Under the pieces are notes generated by a model. The model was not told where the DNA came from and made no database searches. It saw only the letters and a program-made list of their open reading frames with translations. Positions 34,000 through 43,525 of a stretch of 64,000 nt of DNA are shown here, one piece after another; the first letter of the stretch is position 1; each line of letters begins with the position of its first letter. A program made the position numbers and the translations under genes. The stretch is from Hyphomicrobiales bacterium (GTDB taxonomy: Bacteria; Pseudomonadota; Alphaproteobacteria; Rhizobiales; Rhizobiaceae), in the NCBI GenBank assembly GCA_900465685.1, contig UEGR01000009.1, positions 65,703-129,702 on the forward strand. The letters run 5' to 3'.

Positions 34000-34132
34000 A
34001 ATAGCAAGTGATGTTTTTATGAAGTACGCAAGCGCCCGTTGCAGCTGGCGATTTTGCCAGTCCATGGGCGCAACAGGGCCGCGCCCGGCGGGACGCAACC
34101 GTATAACTCTTCAAATTGGAAGCGGATTGGTT

Positions 34133-34423
34133 CTAGATTTTATCAACCAGCTGGCGACCGGCGGGGCTAAGTTCATACCGCGTGCGCTGGGTGCGCGGAT
34201 CACGCTGCGTGATCACGATATAGCCGCCGTCTGCGCCAAGCAGGTTCACCTCGCGCAGCACCAGCGCATGCGCAACCCCCAGCACCCGTGCGAAACTCCG
34301 GCTGTCGGAGGCAACGCCCAGCGCCAGCGCGGCAATAATGCCTGCGCCAAGCGAAGACAGGTCCGGCGCATGACCGGCCAGCTTTTCGACCAGCGCCATA
34401 TAGTCGGCGGCGGCTTGATCCAT
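34133..34423 (-). CDS. Small winged-helix-like protein coupled to a molybdoenzyme
   Basis: A 96-residue protein (MDQAAADYMALVEKL start) whose ATG overlaps the stop of the preceding molybdoenzyme gene (ATGA). The C-terminal half (REVNLLGADGGYIVITQRDPRTQRTRYELSP) looks like a winged-helix strand-turn-strand with basic residues. It is alone in having no other partner here. Homologues are usually annotated as hypothetical; a role as accessory or regulatory protein for the enzyme is inferred from coupling. Confidence 0.65.
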   Translation of the reverse strand: MDQAAADYMALVEKLAGHAPDLSSLGAGIIAALALGVASDSRSFARVLGVAHALVLREVNLLGADGGYIVITQRDPRTQRTRYELSPAGRQLVDKI

Positions 34424-36744
34424 CAAGCGGCGACGGGCTGTACCGGCCGGAACGAGACGATCACCGATTTCGAGGTCGGCGTAAAACTCTCGTCGCCGGA
34501 GCTGCCAAGCGGCACAAGCACATTCATCTCCGGATAATAGCCAGCGATACAACCGCGTGGAATGTCATAGGGCACAAAGCGGAAATCGCGTGCGACCCGT
34601 TCCAGACCGTCAACGAAGTCGCCGACAATATCGGCGCGGTCGCCGGCCTCGACACCGATATCCGCCATGTCGAGCGGATTCATGAATACAACCTGCCGCT
34701 CGCCATAGACGCCGCGATAGCGGTCATCCATGCCGTAGATGGTCGTATTGTACTGGTCATGGCTGCGGAAGGTCTGCAACACATAACGCCCCGGTCGCCC
34801 GCGCGCCTGCTGGTGCTCGATGGCTTCCGGCAGTGCGCCGGTCCAGAAAGTGGCCTTGCCGTTCGTTGTATTCCATTCCAGTTCACGCGCCGTGTTGCGC
34901 AGATGGAAACCGCGCGGCACACGCACACGCTTGTTGAAGTCGTAGAAATCAGGCAGCACCCGCGCAATGCGGTCGCGGATCAGGTCGTAATCGTCAGCCA
35001 TTTCCAGCCAGTTGACAGGCTTGGGGCCCAGCGTCGCATTGGCCATGCCCGCAATGATTGCCACTTCCGACCGCAGATGCGGCGAGGCTGGCGAATTGAT
35101 GCCGCCCGATCCATGCACCATGCTCATGGAATCCTCGACCGTGACGATCTGGGCAACACCCTTGGAATTCAGGTCGATTTCGGTGCGCCCGAGACATGGC
35201 AGAATGAACGAATCCTGCCCCGGCACCAGATGCGAATGGTTGAGCTTGGTTGCGATATGCACAGTCAGACGCTGGCTCGACAGCGCTTTCGCGATGATCG
35301 GGCTGTCCGGCGTCGCGCGGGCAAAATTGCCACCGAGGCCAATAAAGGCCTGTGCCGTGCCGTCCAGCATCGCGCCAATGGCGCCGATGACATTATGGCC
35401 CGGCTCACGCGGCACATCGAAACCGAATTCCTTTTCCAGCGCATCGAGAAATGCGCGCGGCGGATTTTCGTTAATGCCAACCGTGCGGTCGCCCTGCACA
35501 TTGGAATGGCCGCGCACCGGGCACAGGCCAGCGCCGGGCCTGCCGATATTGCCGCGCAACAGCATGAAATTGGTGATCTCGCGGATGGTGATCACCGAAT
35601 GGCGATGCTGGGTCACGCCCATGGCCCAGGTGCAGATCACGCGCTCGGCATCCATATAGATCTGCGCGGCCCGCTCCAGAGACTGCCGCAGCAGACCGGA
35701 CTGATCTTCGATCTCCTCCCAGGTCGTCGCATCCACGGCGGCGCGATAGGCCTCGAGTTCGGCGGTATGCGCGCTCAGAAAATCCCGGGCGAGAATGGAC
35801 GGCTCACCTGCGGCGAGCGCTGCGTCATCCGCCGCGAATACCGCCTTTGCCATGCCGCGAAACGCCGCCAGATCACCGCCAAGACGCGGCTGGAAATAAT
35901 CGCTGGCAATCGCTTCGCTGCCGCCATGCAGCATTTCGAGCTTGTTCTGCGGATCGGCAAAACGCTCCAGCCCGCGCTCGCGGATTGGATTGAACACCGC
36001 AATGCGCGCGCCACGTTCGGCAGCACGGCGCAGATCGCCCAGCATACGCGGATGATTGGTGCCGGGGTTTTGCCCGACGACGAAAATCGCGTCGGCCTGT
36101 TCGAAATCCTCAAGCAGCACCGTGCCCTTGCCGACACCGACCGACTGTTTCAGCGCCACGCCGCTGGCTTCGTGGCACATATTGGAGCAATCGGGGAAAT
36201 TATTGGTGCCATAGGCACGCACGAAAAGCTGGTAGAGAAAAGCAGCCTCGTTGGAAGCGCGGCCTGACGTGTAGAACTCAACCCGGTTGGGATGATCGAA
36301 CGCACGCAGAAGCGCGCCAATGCGCTCCAGAGCCACATCCCATTCAACCGCCTCATATTTGTCGGTCGCCGCATTATAGCGAAGCGGATGCGTCAGACGG
36401 CCGGTATTTTCCAGGTCGTAATCGGTCCACTTGCGCAATTGCGAAACCGTATGGTCCCGGAAGAAAGCGGGCGTGGTGCGCCGGTCGGTCGCCTCCCAGG
36501 CCACCGCCTTGACGCCGTTTTCGCAAAATTCGAAGGACGAGCCATGTTCCGGGTCGCCCCAGGCGCAACCGGGACAGTCGAAACCATCGGGCTGATTGGC
36601 CTTGAGAAGAGCACGGGCGCCCGTCAGCGGCGCACCGCTGGCCAAAAGCTGCTTGCCGCAGCTTTTCAGAGCCCCCCAGCCACCGGCAGCACTTGAGCTT
36701 TTGCCGATAAAGCCGGTTTTGGAACCCTTGCCATCCTTGCTCAT
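34423..36744 (-). CDS. FdhF/YdeP-family molybdopterin oxidoreductase
   Basis: A 773-residue enzyme with bis-MGD molybdopterin fold. CPGCAW at 57-62 is the small Cys pair kept in the family, and DCSNMCHEASGVALKQSVG near 185 replaces the selenocysteine region of formate dehydrogenase H. VVGQNPGTNHPRM near 226, a molybdopterin contact, and RGHSNVQGDRT near 412 are visible, and the C-terminal dinucleotide domain begins near 655. The YdeP relatives have been linked to acid resistance and redox, not to proven formate oxidation. No FdhD gene is next to it. The coupled small gene follows. Confidence 0.85.
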   Translation of the reverse strand: MSKDGKGSKTGFIGKSSSAAGGWGALKSCGKQLLASGAPLTGARALLKANQPDGFDCPGCAWGDPEHGSSFEFCENGVKAVAWEATDRRTTPAFFRDHTVSQLRKWTDYDLENTGRLTHPLRYNAATDKYEAVEWDVALERIGALLRAFDHPNRVEFYTSGRASNEAAFLYQLFVRAYGTNNFPDCSNMCHEASGVALKQSVGVGKGTVLLEDFEQADAIFVVGQNPGTNHPRMLGDLRRAAERGARIAVFNPIRERGLERFADPQNKLEMLHGGSEAIASDYFQPRLGGDLAAFRGMAKAVFAADDAALAAGEPSILARDFLSAHTAELEAYRAAVDATTWEEIEDQSGLLRQSLERAAQIYMDAERVICTWAMGVTQHRHSVITIREITNFMLLRGNIGRPGAGLCPVRGHSNVQGDRTVGINENPPRAFLDALEKEFGFDVPREPGHNVIGAIGAMLDGTAQAFIGLGGNFARATPDSPIIAKALSSQRLTVHIATKLNHSHLVPGQDSFILPCLGRTEIDLNSKGVAQIVTVEDSMSMVHGSGGINSPASPHLRSEVAIIAGMANATLGPKPVNWLEMADDYDLIRDRIARVLPDFYDFNKRVRVPRGFHLRNTARELEWNTTNGKATFWTGALPEAIEHQQARGRPGRYVLQTFRSHDQYNTTIYGMDDRYRGVYGERQVVFMNPLDMADIGVEAGDRADIVGDFVDGLERVARDFRFVPYDIPRGCIAGYYPEMNVLVPLGSSGDESFTPTSKSVIVSFRPVQPVAA

Positions 36745-36920
36745 GTCTCAATCCTTGTTCCACTGCGAACGTATTATGGAGAGCATTAGCATAAGCAAAA
36801 TAGCCCCACCCTTCAATTGACGACCAATTGATGTCGGTGTTTTGTAGCTTCGCACTTGATTTCAGTCGCGCGATCCTTCATGCGAGTGGTCAAGAAAACT
36901 TACCACAAGGGGCAAGAGTA

Positions 36921-38066
36921 ATGTCCAACATCGTTGAAATCGCCGATCTGAAGCGGCTCGCCCAGCGCCGTGTCCCGAAAATGTTTTTCGATTATGCGGA
37001 TTCGGGCGCATGGACTGAGTCGACCTATCGTGCCAACGAGGATGACTTCAAGAAGATCAAGCTGCGCCAGCGTGTGCTGGTCGACATGACCAACCGTTCG
37101 CTCGCAACGACCATGATCGGTCAGGATGTGGCCATGCCGGTCGCGCTTGCGCCGACAGGCCTCACCGGCATGCAGCACGCCGATGGCGAAATGCTGGCCG
37201 CTCAGGCTGCTGAGGCTTTCGGCGTGCCCTTCACGCTCTCCACGATGAGCATCTGCTCCATCGAGGATGTTGCCTCGGTGACCAAGAAGCCGTTCTGGTT
37301 CCAGCTTTATGTGATGAAGGACCGCGACTTCGTGAAGAACCTGATCGGTCGTGCCAAGGCCGCAGGCTGCTCGGCTCTCGTGCTGACGCTCGACCTGCAA
37401 ATCCTCGGCCAGCGCCACAAGGATATCCGCAACGGTCTGTCCGCCCCGCCAAAGTTCACCCCGAAGCATATCTGGCAGATGGCGACCCGTCCCGGCTGGT
37501 GCCTGGGCATGATGGGCACGCAGCGCCGCACCTTCCGCAACATTGCCGGCCACGCCAAGAACGTGACCGACCTGTCCTCGCTTTCCTCCTGGACTGCAGA
37601 ACAGTTCGACCCGCAGATGAACTGGAATGATGTGGCCTGGATCAAGGAACAATGGGGCGGCAAGCTGATCCTCAAGGGTATCCTTGATGTTGAAGATGCG
37701 AAGATGGCCGCCAAGACCGGCGCCGATGCCATCATCGTCTCCAACCATGGCGGCCGCCAGCTCGACGGCGCACCGTCGTCCATTTCCATGCTGAAGCCGA
37801 TTGTCGACGCCGTGGGCGATCAGATCGAAGTGCATGTCGATGGCGGCATCCGCTCCGGTCAGGACGTGCTGAAGGCCCGCGCGCTCGGCGCACAGGGCGT
37901 CTTCATCGGTCGCCCCTTCCTCTATGGCCTCGGCGCCATGGGCAAGGAAGGCGTCTCGCTGGCGCTTGAGATCATCCGCAAAGAACTCGACGTCACCATG
38001 GCGCTATGCGGCAAGCGCGATATCAACACGATCGACGCATCGGTCCTGCATTCGGTCAATTTCTGA
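36921..38066 (+). CDS. lldD: L-lactate dehydrogenase (cytochrome type)
   Basis: A 381-residue FMN-dependent alpha-hydroxy-acid dehydrogenase. The signature SNHGGRQLDGAPSS at about 273-286 carries the catalytic histidine and arginine; TLSTMSICSIEDVA near 113 and VDGGIRSGQDVLKA near 306 bind FMN. The start at 36921 is supported by AAGGGGCAAGAG upstream; the long frame to 36828 is not. It oxidises L-lactate to pyruvate with electrons passed to the respiratory chain. It is a single gene divergent from the molybdoenzyme. Confidence 0.92.
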   Translation: MSNIVEIADLKRLAQRRVPKMFFDYADSGAWTESTYRANEDDFKKIKLRQRVLVDMTNRSLATTMIGQDVAMPVALAPTGLTGMQHADGEMLAAQAAEAFGVPFTLSTMSICSIEDVASVTKKPFWFQLYVMKDRDFVKNLIGRAKAAGCSALVLTLDLQILGQRHKDIRNGLSAPPKFTPKHIWQMATRPGWCLGMMGTQRRTFRNIAGHAKNVTDLSSLSSWTAEQFDPQMNWNDVAWIKEQWGGKLILKGILDVEDAKMAAKTGADAIIVSNHGGRQLDGAPSSISMLKPIVDAVGDQIEVHVDGGIRSGQDVLKARALGAQGVFIGRPFLYGLGAMGKEGVSLALEIIRKELDVTMALCGKRDINTIDASVLHSVNF

Positions 38067-38091
38067 TCTACATGATCAGCACATGCGTTGG

Positions 38092-38116
38092 AAAAGCCCG
38101 GCACTGCCGGGCTTTT
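38092..38116. terminator. Bidirectional intrinsic terminator
   Basis: AAAAGCCCGGCA-C-TGCCGGGCTTTT: a 12-bp stem with A and T runs between lldD and the convergent Lrp gene. Confidence 0.92.
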
Positions 38117-38121
38117 GCTTG

Positions 38122-38589
38122 TTACGCACGCGATGACGGCGCTTTCGAGAGCAGCACCGTGCGAATGGCGAAGCTGGAATGGATGCGCGCCACGCCCGGC
38201 AGGCGCGACAGGATTTCCTTGTGAATGATTTCATAAGCCGCAGCGTTTTCAGCTTCGACGCGCAGAATATAATCCGCATCCCCCGTCATCAGATAGCATT
38301 CCTGCACTTCCGGGTGTCGCCGCACGGCTTCTTCAAAGCGGTTGAGATATTCTTCGGTCTGCCGGTCGAGCGTGATGCGCACAATGGCGACCAGCCGCTC
38401 GTCACCGCCTGATGAGCCGACGATGGCCGTATAGCCACGGATGACGCCGCCCTCCTCCAAAATCTGCACCCTTCGCAGACAGGCGGACTGGGACAGCCCC
38501 ACTTCGGCGGCAAGCTGGCTGTTGGTCATGCGCCCGTCGCGGCGCAGGCAACGAATGATGTTCCGGTCAATACTGTCGAGTGTCGCCAT
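38122..38589 (-). CDS. Lrp/AsnC-family regulator (alanine catabolism)
   Basis: A 155-residue regulator with helix-turn-helix at about 19-44 (MTNSQLAAEVGLSQSACLRRVQI) and RAM domain with ECYLMTGDADYILRVEAENA near 98. Its divergent placement to alr and dadA matches loci where such proteins (DadR or AlaR-type) sense alanine and switch on the dehydrogenase. Sensing of L- or D-alanine is inference from position and family. Confidence 0.86.
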   Translation of the reverse strand: MATLDSIDRNIIRCLRRDGRMTNSQLAAEVGLSQSACLRRVQILEEGGVIRGYTAIVGSSGGDERLVAIVRITLDRQTEEYLNRFEEAVRRHPEVQECYLMTGDADYILRVEAENAAAYEIIHKEILSRLPGVARIHSSFAIRTVLLSKAPSSRA

Positions 38590-38754
38590 GCATATTCTTC
38601 GAATGAAAAGCTAAAACGTGCGCAGGATGTGCCAAAATTCGCATAATCTGCGACAGATAGCAAAAACATTCGAATAGTCTTCGATTAATATATCTCGATG
38701 CCCGTTTGGATGCGGCAATGCATCCAGCGGATCAGGGGCAATAAGAATTGCGCA
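38590..38754. promoter_or_regulatory. Divergent promoter region lrp/alr
   Basis: A 165-base spacer with three TTCGAA or TTCGAT boxes at 38598-38603, 38669-38674 and 38679-38684, the first 66 bases and the last two 4 to 10 bases apart. The boxes are AT-rich and could be Lrp contacts. Confidence 0.4.
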
Positions 38755-39921
38755 ATGGATATGGTTGATATGTCGATGCATTTTTCGAAAGAGCAAAGCG
38801 ATCTCGCCGCTGGCGGCGTGTTGACCATCGATCTTGCGGCGTTGCGGCACAATTATTCCGCCGTTGCGCGGCATATCGCGCCGACCCGCGCGGCAGCGGT
38901 CGTCAAGGCCGATGCCTATGGCCTTGGCGCGCAGCGCGTTGCGCCCGCCTTTTACGAAGCTGGCTGCCGCGACTTCTTCGTTGCGCATCTGGGCGAAGCC
39001 ATCGCACTGCGGCCTGTGCTCAAAGCCGATGCGACGCTTTATGTGCTGAACGGCCTGCAACCCGGCACCGAAGCCGCCTGCGCCCGCGAAGGCATTGTGC
39101 CGGTGCTCAATTCTCTGGAACAGGTTGAAAACTGGGCCAATCTTGCGGCCAGCAGCGGCAAGAAACTGCCAGCGCTCCTGCAAGTCGATACCGGCATGTC
39201 GCGTCTTGGCCTTTCAGCCAGGGAACTGGACCGGCTGGCCGACAATCTGTCGCTGCTCGATGGCATCGATGTGCGGTTCATCATCAGCCATCTGGCGAGC
39301 GGCGATGAACCGGCAAACCCGGCCAATGCGAGCCAGCTTGCCGCCATGCGCGCAGCACTGGCGCGCCTGCCGAGACTGCCCGTCGCCTTCGCCAATTCGG
39401 GCGGCAGCTTCCTTGAAAAATCCTATCACTTCGACCTCGCACGCCCCGGCGTCGCGCTTTATGGCGTTGATCCGGCCACGGAGCACGAGGCGGAAAACCG
39501 GATCGTTCCGGTGCTGACATTGTCGGCGCGCGTCATTCAGGTGCGCGACGTGGAAAAGGGTGCGGCCATCGGTTATGGCGGCACCTATATCGCCGAAGGC
39601 CCCATGCGGATCGCCACCATTGCGGTGGGTTATGCCGATGGCTGGTTCCGTGCGCTCAGCAACAAGGGTTCGGCCTTTTATGGCGATACCCGCCTGCCCA
39701 TCGTCGGGCGCGTTTCGATGGATTCCATCACGCTTGATGTCAGCGCTCTGCCGGAAGGCACGCTGAAGCTCGGCAGTCTCGTGGAACTGATCGGCCCGCA
39801 TCAGCGTCTGGAAGACGTGGCGAGCGAATGTGACACGATCCCTTATGAAATTCTGACAGCGCTCGGCAACCGCTATGCCCGTATTTACGTGGATAGCGCG
39901 CGTTCGAGCCAAAATGCATAA
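38755..39921 (+). CDS. alr: Alanine racemase
   Basis: A racemase of about 388 residues. The PLP lysine is in [11 protein letters not shown] near residue 52, the C-terminal catalytic tyrosine in [11 protein letters not shown] near 277, and the signature [12 protein letters not shown] lies near 320. The start is uncertain: ATG codons lie at 38755, 38761, 38770 and 38776 with no strong ribosome site, and the conserved part begins only at about residue 25. It makes D-alanine for peptidoglycan or, next to dadA, degrades alanine by the catabolic DadX route. The following dadA supports the catabolic role. Confidence 0.88.
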   Translation: MDMVDMSMHFSKEQSDLAAGGVLTIDLAALRHNYSAVARHIAPTRAAAVVKADAYGLGAQRVAPAFYEAGCRDFFVAHLGEAIALRPVLKADATLYVLNGLQPGTEAACAREGIVPVLNSLEQVENWANLAASSGKKLPALLQVDTGMSRLGLSARELDRLADNLSLLDGIDVRFIISHLASGDEPANPANASQLAAMRAALARLPRLPVAFANSGGSFLEKSYHFDLARPGVALYGVDPATEHEAENRIVPVLTLSARVIQVRDVEKGAAIGYGGTYIAEGPMRIATIAVGYADGWFRALSNKGSAFYGDTRLPIVGRVSMDSITLDVSALPEGTLKLGSLVELIGPHQRLEDVASECDTIPYEILTALGNRYARIYVDSARSSQNA

Positions 39922-39937
39922 CAAAAAAGAGGCGAAC

Positions 39938-41188
39938 ATGCAGATTACCGTACTCGGCAGCGGCGTCATTGGCGTCACAACGGCTTACTATCTGGCCAAG
40001 CTTGGCCATGAAGTGACGGTCATCGACCGCGAGGAAGGTCCGGCGCTGGAAACCAGCTTCGCCAATGCCGGTCAGGTTTCGCCCGGCTATGCCTCGCCAT
40101 GGGCGGCTCCCGGCATTCCGCTGAAAGCCGCAAAGTGGCTGTTCCAGAAGCATGCGCCGCTCATCATCCGCCCGACATCCGATCCCAAGCAGTATGTCTG
40201 GCTGATGCAGATGCTCGCCAACTGCACGGACAGCCGTTACAAGGTCAACAAGACCCGCATGGTGCGCGTGGCGGAATATAGCCGCGACGTCCTTGTCGAT
40301 CTCCGCAAGGATACCGGCATCGAATATGACCAGCGCATGCAGGGCACGTTGCAGCTCTTCCGCGAGCAATATCAGCTCGATGGCATTGGCAAGGATATCG
40401 AAGTGCTGCGTCAGGACGGCGTACCGTTCGAAGTGCTCGACCGTGACGACTGCGCCAAGATTGAACCGGCGCTGGCCCGTGTGAAGGACAAGTTTGTCGG
40501 CGGCCTGCGCCTGCCCCATGACGAAACCGGCGACTGCTTCAAGTTCACCAATGCGCTGGCCAAGATTGCCGAAGGCATGGGCGTCAAGTTCCGCTTCGGT
40601 GTGAATATCAAGTCGCTGGTTCTGTCCGGTGGTCGCGTTTCCGGCGTGGAAACCTCAGACGGCATTCTCACAGCAGACCGTTATGTGGTCGCGCTCGGCA
40701 GCTACACGCCTGCGCTCGTAAAGTCGCTTGGCCTCAATGCGCCGATCTATCCGGTGAAGGGCTATTCGATCACCGCGCCGATCATCGACGAAGCCCGCGC
40801 GCCCGTCTCGACGGTTCTGGACGAAAGCTACAAGATCGCCATCACCCGCTTGGGCGACCGCATCCGTGTCGGCGGCATGGCGGAAGTGTCCGGCTTCACC
40901 AAGGATCTGCCGGCTGCCCGCCGCGCAACGCTCGACCTGTCGGTCAGCGATCTGTTCCCGGGCGGCGACCTCAAGGCCGCGACCTTCTGGTCCGGCCTGC
41001 GCCCGATGACACCAGATTCCACGCCGATCATCGGCGGAACCCGTTACGACAATGTGTTCATCAATGCCGGTCACGGTACGCTGGGCTGGACCATGTCTTG
41101 CGGCTCCGGCAAGCTTCTGGCCGATCTGGTCAGCGGCAACAAGCCGGATATCCGCGCCGACGATCTCGGCATCTCGCGCTACAACTAA
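39938..41188 (+). CDS. dadA: D-amino-acid dehydrogenase
   Basis: A 416-residue flavoprotein. FAD-binding [15 protein letters not shown] is at 7-21, [18 protein letters not shown] near 44 and the C-terminal [20 protein letters not shown] near 375, all DadA markers. It oxidises D-alanine to pyruvate and passes electrons to the quinone pool. The ATG at 39938 has GAGG seven bases upstream and lies 16 bases after the alr stop, so the two genes are one operon. Confidence 0.93.
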   Translation: MQITVLGSGVIGVTTAYYLAKLGHEVTVIDREEGPALETSFANAGQVSPGYASPWAAPGIPLKAAKWLFQKHAPLIIRPTSDPKQYVWLMQMLANCTDSRYKVNKTRMVRVAEYSRDVLVDLRKDTGIEYDQRMQGTLQLFREQYQLDGIGKDIEVLRQDGVPFEVLDRDDCAKIEPALARVKDKFVGGLRLPHDETGDCFKFTNALAKIAEGMGVKFRFGVNIKSLVLSGGRVSGVETSDGILTADRYVVALGSYTPALVKSLGLNAPIYPVKGYSITAPIIDEARAPVSTVLDESYKIAITRLGDRIRVGGMAEVSGFTKDLPAARRATLDLSVSDLFPGGDLKAATFWSGLRPMTPDSTPIIGGTRYDNVFINAGHGTLGWTMSCGSGKLLADLVSGNKPDIRADDLGISRYN

Positions 41189-41215
41189 AAAGTAGCCTGC
41201 GCGCCGTTGTGTTTC

Positions 41216-41313
41216 TCCGCATTTCCGAACGCATCGAAGCGGGATCAGAAATCAGTCCAGTGGACTGATTTCCCCGCGTAGGCGCTTCGCACTTTTGCTG
41301 GAAATGCTCTAGA
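41216..41313. repeat. Rhizobiales intergenic palindromic repeat, copy 2
   Basis: The 3' end is GCACTTTTGCTGGAAATGCTCTAG, as in the other copies. Nested inverted repeats are CATTTCC/GGAAATG, CGAAGCG/CGCTTCG, GCGGG/CCCGC and a perfect 12-bp core GAAATCAGTCCA-G-TGGACTGATTTC at 41248-41272. It lies between the convergent dadA and XRE-cupin genes and may act as a terminator. Confidence 0.85.
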
Positions 41314-41857
41314 AACTCGGCGGCGTGCAGGCGCTGACAACCTCGCAGGCTGTTGGCCCGATGCAGCGAAAGCGATGCGGCAGTTTTGAGGAAAAATAAT
41401 AGGCGTCGCCCGGCCCCAATATGCGCCGGTCGCTGCCGACCGTCACCTCGATGCGGCCCGATATGACAATGCCGCCCTCCTCGCCCTCATGCATGAGCAG
41501 TACCTTGCCCGTGTCGGAGCCCGGCTCATACCGCTCCTTCAATATCTGCAACGAGCGCGCAAAAAGATGGTCGCCCACCTGCCGGTAGGAAATGGGGCCT
41601 TTGCCGATTTCCACCAGCTCTTCCGCCTGATAGAATACCTTGTGCGGCGTATCCGGCTCCAGCGCGAAAAACTCGGCCATGCCGATCGGAATACCATCGA
41701 GAATACGCTTGAGCGCGCCGACCGACGGATTGGACTGATTGGCCTCGATCAGCGATATGGTCGAGTTGGTCACACCAGCCCGTTTGGCAAGCTCGCGCTG
41801 CGACAGATTCTGCCGCATGCGCACATAGCGCAACCTTCCGCCGATATCGATGCTCAT
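41309..41857 (-). CDS. XRE-cupin regulator (PuuR-like)
   Basis: A 182-residue regulator with an N-terminal Cro/C1 helix-turn-helix (residues 7-60, with LSQRELAKRAGVTNSTISLI) and a C-terminal cupin (MHEGEEGGIVISGRIEVTV near 122, then PGDAYYFSSKLPHRFRC near 147). Proteins of this build sense small amines or amino acids such as putrescine. It is divergent from the beta-alanine-type transaminase, its probable target. A weak inverted pair TTATG/CATAA lies in the spacer (41876-41898). Confidence 0.87.
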   Translation of the reverse strand: MSIDIGGRLRYVRMRQNLSQRELAKRAGVTNSTISLIEANQSNPSVGALKRILDGIPIGMAEFFALEPDTPHKVFYQAEELVEIGKGPISYRQVGDHLFARSLQILKERYEPGSDTGKVLLMHEGEEGGIVISGRIEVTVGSDRRILGPGDAYYFSSKLPHRFRCIGPTACEVVSACTPPSF

Positions 41858-42002
41858 CGGACAATCCTCTTCTGTTTATGATGTTCGATATAGCATAATT
41901 TTCTGAAATCATCTCCATAAAATCAATAGCTTAAACATTTGAAGAAAAGGGCTTGTTGCCCTTCGCAAAGCGTGTCCTGTTGGCTTAAAATAGGAGGTTA
42001 CC

Positions 42003-43331
42003 ATGCTCACCAAAACCAACGCGCCCAGCCTTGAAAACTTCTGGATGCCGTTCACCGCAAACCGGCAGTTCAAGGCCGCTCCGCGCCTGCTCGCCAGCGC
42101 ATCGGGTATGTATTACACCGACACCGACGGCCATCAGGTTCTCGACGGGACGGCTGGTCTGTGGTGCTGCAATGCCGGCCATGGCCGCAAGCGGATTACC
42201 GAAGCCGTTGAGCGCCAGATTTCCACGATGGACTTCGCGCCCACCTTCCAGATGGGCCACAATATTGCATTCGATTTCGCCGAAAAGCTCGCGGCCATCG
42301 CGCCGGGTGGTCCGGCTGCGCAGCTCGACCGCGTATTCTTCACCAATTCCGGTTCGGAATCGGTCGATACGGCGCTGAAGATCGCCATCGCCTATCAGCG
42401 CGCCATTGGTCAGGGCACCCGCACCATGGTGCTGGGTCGCGAAAAGGGCTATCACGGCGTTGGTTTCGGCGGCATTTCGGTTGGCGGTCTGGTCAACAAT
42501 CGCCGCGTCTTCCCGCAGATCCCTGCCGACCATATGCGCCACACGCTCGACATCGAGCGCAATGCCTTCTCGAAGGGCCTGCCTGCGCATGGCATCGAGC
42601 TGGCGGATGATCTGGAACGTCTGGTTCAGCTGCACGGCGCTGAAAAGATTGCCGCGGTCATCATCGAGCCGATGTCCGGTTCGGCTGGCGTCGTTCTGCC
42701 GCCGAAGGGCTATCTGGAGCGCATCCGCGCCACCGCCGACAAATACGGCATCCTGCTGATCTTCGACGAAGTCATCACCGGTTTCGGTCGTCTCGGCACG
42801 CCGTTTGCCGTCGATTATTTCGGCGTGGTTCCAGACCTCGTCACCACCGCCAAGGGCCTGACCAACGGCGCTATTCCGATGGGCGCAGTCTTCGCCGCGC
42901 GCAAGGTATATGACGGCCTGATGACCGGTCCGGAAAACGCAATCGAGCTTTTCCACGGCTACACCTATTCCGGCCATCCGGTCGCTTGTGCCGCTGGCCT
43001 TGCAACACTGGAAGTCTACGCCGAAGAAGGCCTGCTGACCCGTGGTGCGCAGCTTGCCGATCATTGGCAGGAAGCACTGCATTCGCTGAAAGATGCGCCG
43101 AATGTCGTCGACATCCGCAATCTCGGTCTGGTCGGCGCTATTGAGCTGTCGTCGCGCAAGGACGCACCGGGCGCACGCGCCTATGACGTCTTCGTGGATT
43201 GCTTCAAGAAGGGCCTGCTGATCCGCGTCACCGGCGATGTGATTGCACTATCGCCGCCGCTGATCGTGGAAAAGGAACAGATCGACACAATCGTTTCGGT
43301 CATCCGCGACGCCCTGAAGCGCGCCGCCTAA
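42003..43331 (+). CDS. Omega-amino-acid:pyruvate aminotransferase (beta-alanine type)
   Basis: A 442-residue class III PLP aminotransferase that closely follows the pattern of Pseudomonas beta-alanine:pyruvate transaminase. PLP lysine K284 is in TTAKGLTNGAIPMGAV; FDEVITGFGRLG near 254 holds the PLP aspartate, and HGYTYSGHPVACAAG lies near 319. An AGGAGG site precedes the start. It may act on beta-alanine, gamma-aminobutyrate or putrescine-derived amines; the exact donor needs assay. The XRE-cupin gene opposite is its probable regulator. No semialdehyde dehydrogenase follows. Confidence 0.88.
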   Translation: MLTKTNAPSLENFWMPFTANRQFKAAPRLLASASGMYYTDTDGHQVLDGTAGLWCCNAGHGRKRITEAVERQISTMDFAPTFQMGHNIAFDFAEKLAAIAPGGPAAQLDRVFFTNSGSESVDTALKIAIAYQRAIGQGTRTMVLGREKGYHGVGFGGISVGGLVNNRRVFPQIPADHMRHTLDIERNAFSKGLPAHGIELADDLERLVQLHGAEKIAAVIIEPMSGSAGVVLPPKGYLERIRATADKYGILLIFDEVITGFGRLGTPFAVDYFGVVPDLVTTAKGLTNGAIPMGAVFAARKVYDGLMTGPENAIELFHGYTYSGHPVACAAGLATLEVYAEEGLLTRGAQLADHWQEALHSLKDAPNVVDIRNLGLVGAIELSSRKDAPGARAYDVFVDCFKKGLLIRVTGDVIALSPPLIVEKEQIDTIVSVIRDALKRAA

Positions 43332-43383
43332 AACTTCCAACCAATGCGCGGTGTGATCTCCACCCAGATCATACCGCCACTTG

Positions 43384-43414
43384 GCCGCCGCTCCCATTGC
43401 GGCGGCTTTTTTCT
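43384..43414 (+). terminator. Intrinsic terminator after the transaminase
   Basis: GCCGCCGC-TCCCATT-GCGGCGGC followed by TTTTTTCTT, about 50 bases after the stop. It runs directly into the intergenic repeat. Confidence 0.9.
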
Positions 43415-43415
43415 T

Positions 43416-43519
43416 AGAGCATTTCCAGCAAAAGTGCGAAGCGGTTTTGCGTAGGATAATGCGTGAAAGCAAATGGATAGAGCGGTTCCGACGATTCTGT
43501 TAAAATAGGAACCGCTCTA
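43416..43519 (+). repeat. Rhizobiales intergenic repeat, copy 3
   Basis: Starts TAGAGCATTTCCAGCAAAAGTGCG and ends GGAACCGCTCTAG; the internal pair TAGAGCGGTTCC/GGAACCGCTCTA (43479-43519) can form a hairpin. The first 60 bases match the copy at 18008-18083 in the other orientation. Confidence 0.88.
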
Positions 43520-43525
43520 GCGCGG

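Noticed and set aside
34759-36267. A 502-codon plus-strand frame over the molybdoenzyme gene
   Set aside because: It is the complement of a conserved enzyme gene, has a composition rich in H, R and A and no family signature.
41248-41272. The perfect 12-bp palindrome after dadA taken as an operator
   Set aside because: It lies at the convergent end of two genes and inside a repeat found elsewhere in the window, so a repeat-element stem is a better explanation.
43479-43519. Hairpin TAGAGCGGTTCC/GGAACCGCTCTA taken as hutC terminator
   Set aside because: It is part of the intergenic repeat and has no T-run; the hutC transcript may end there, but the sequence does not show it.
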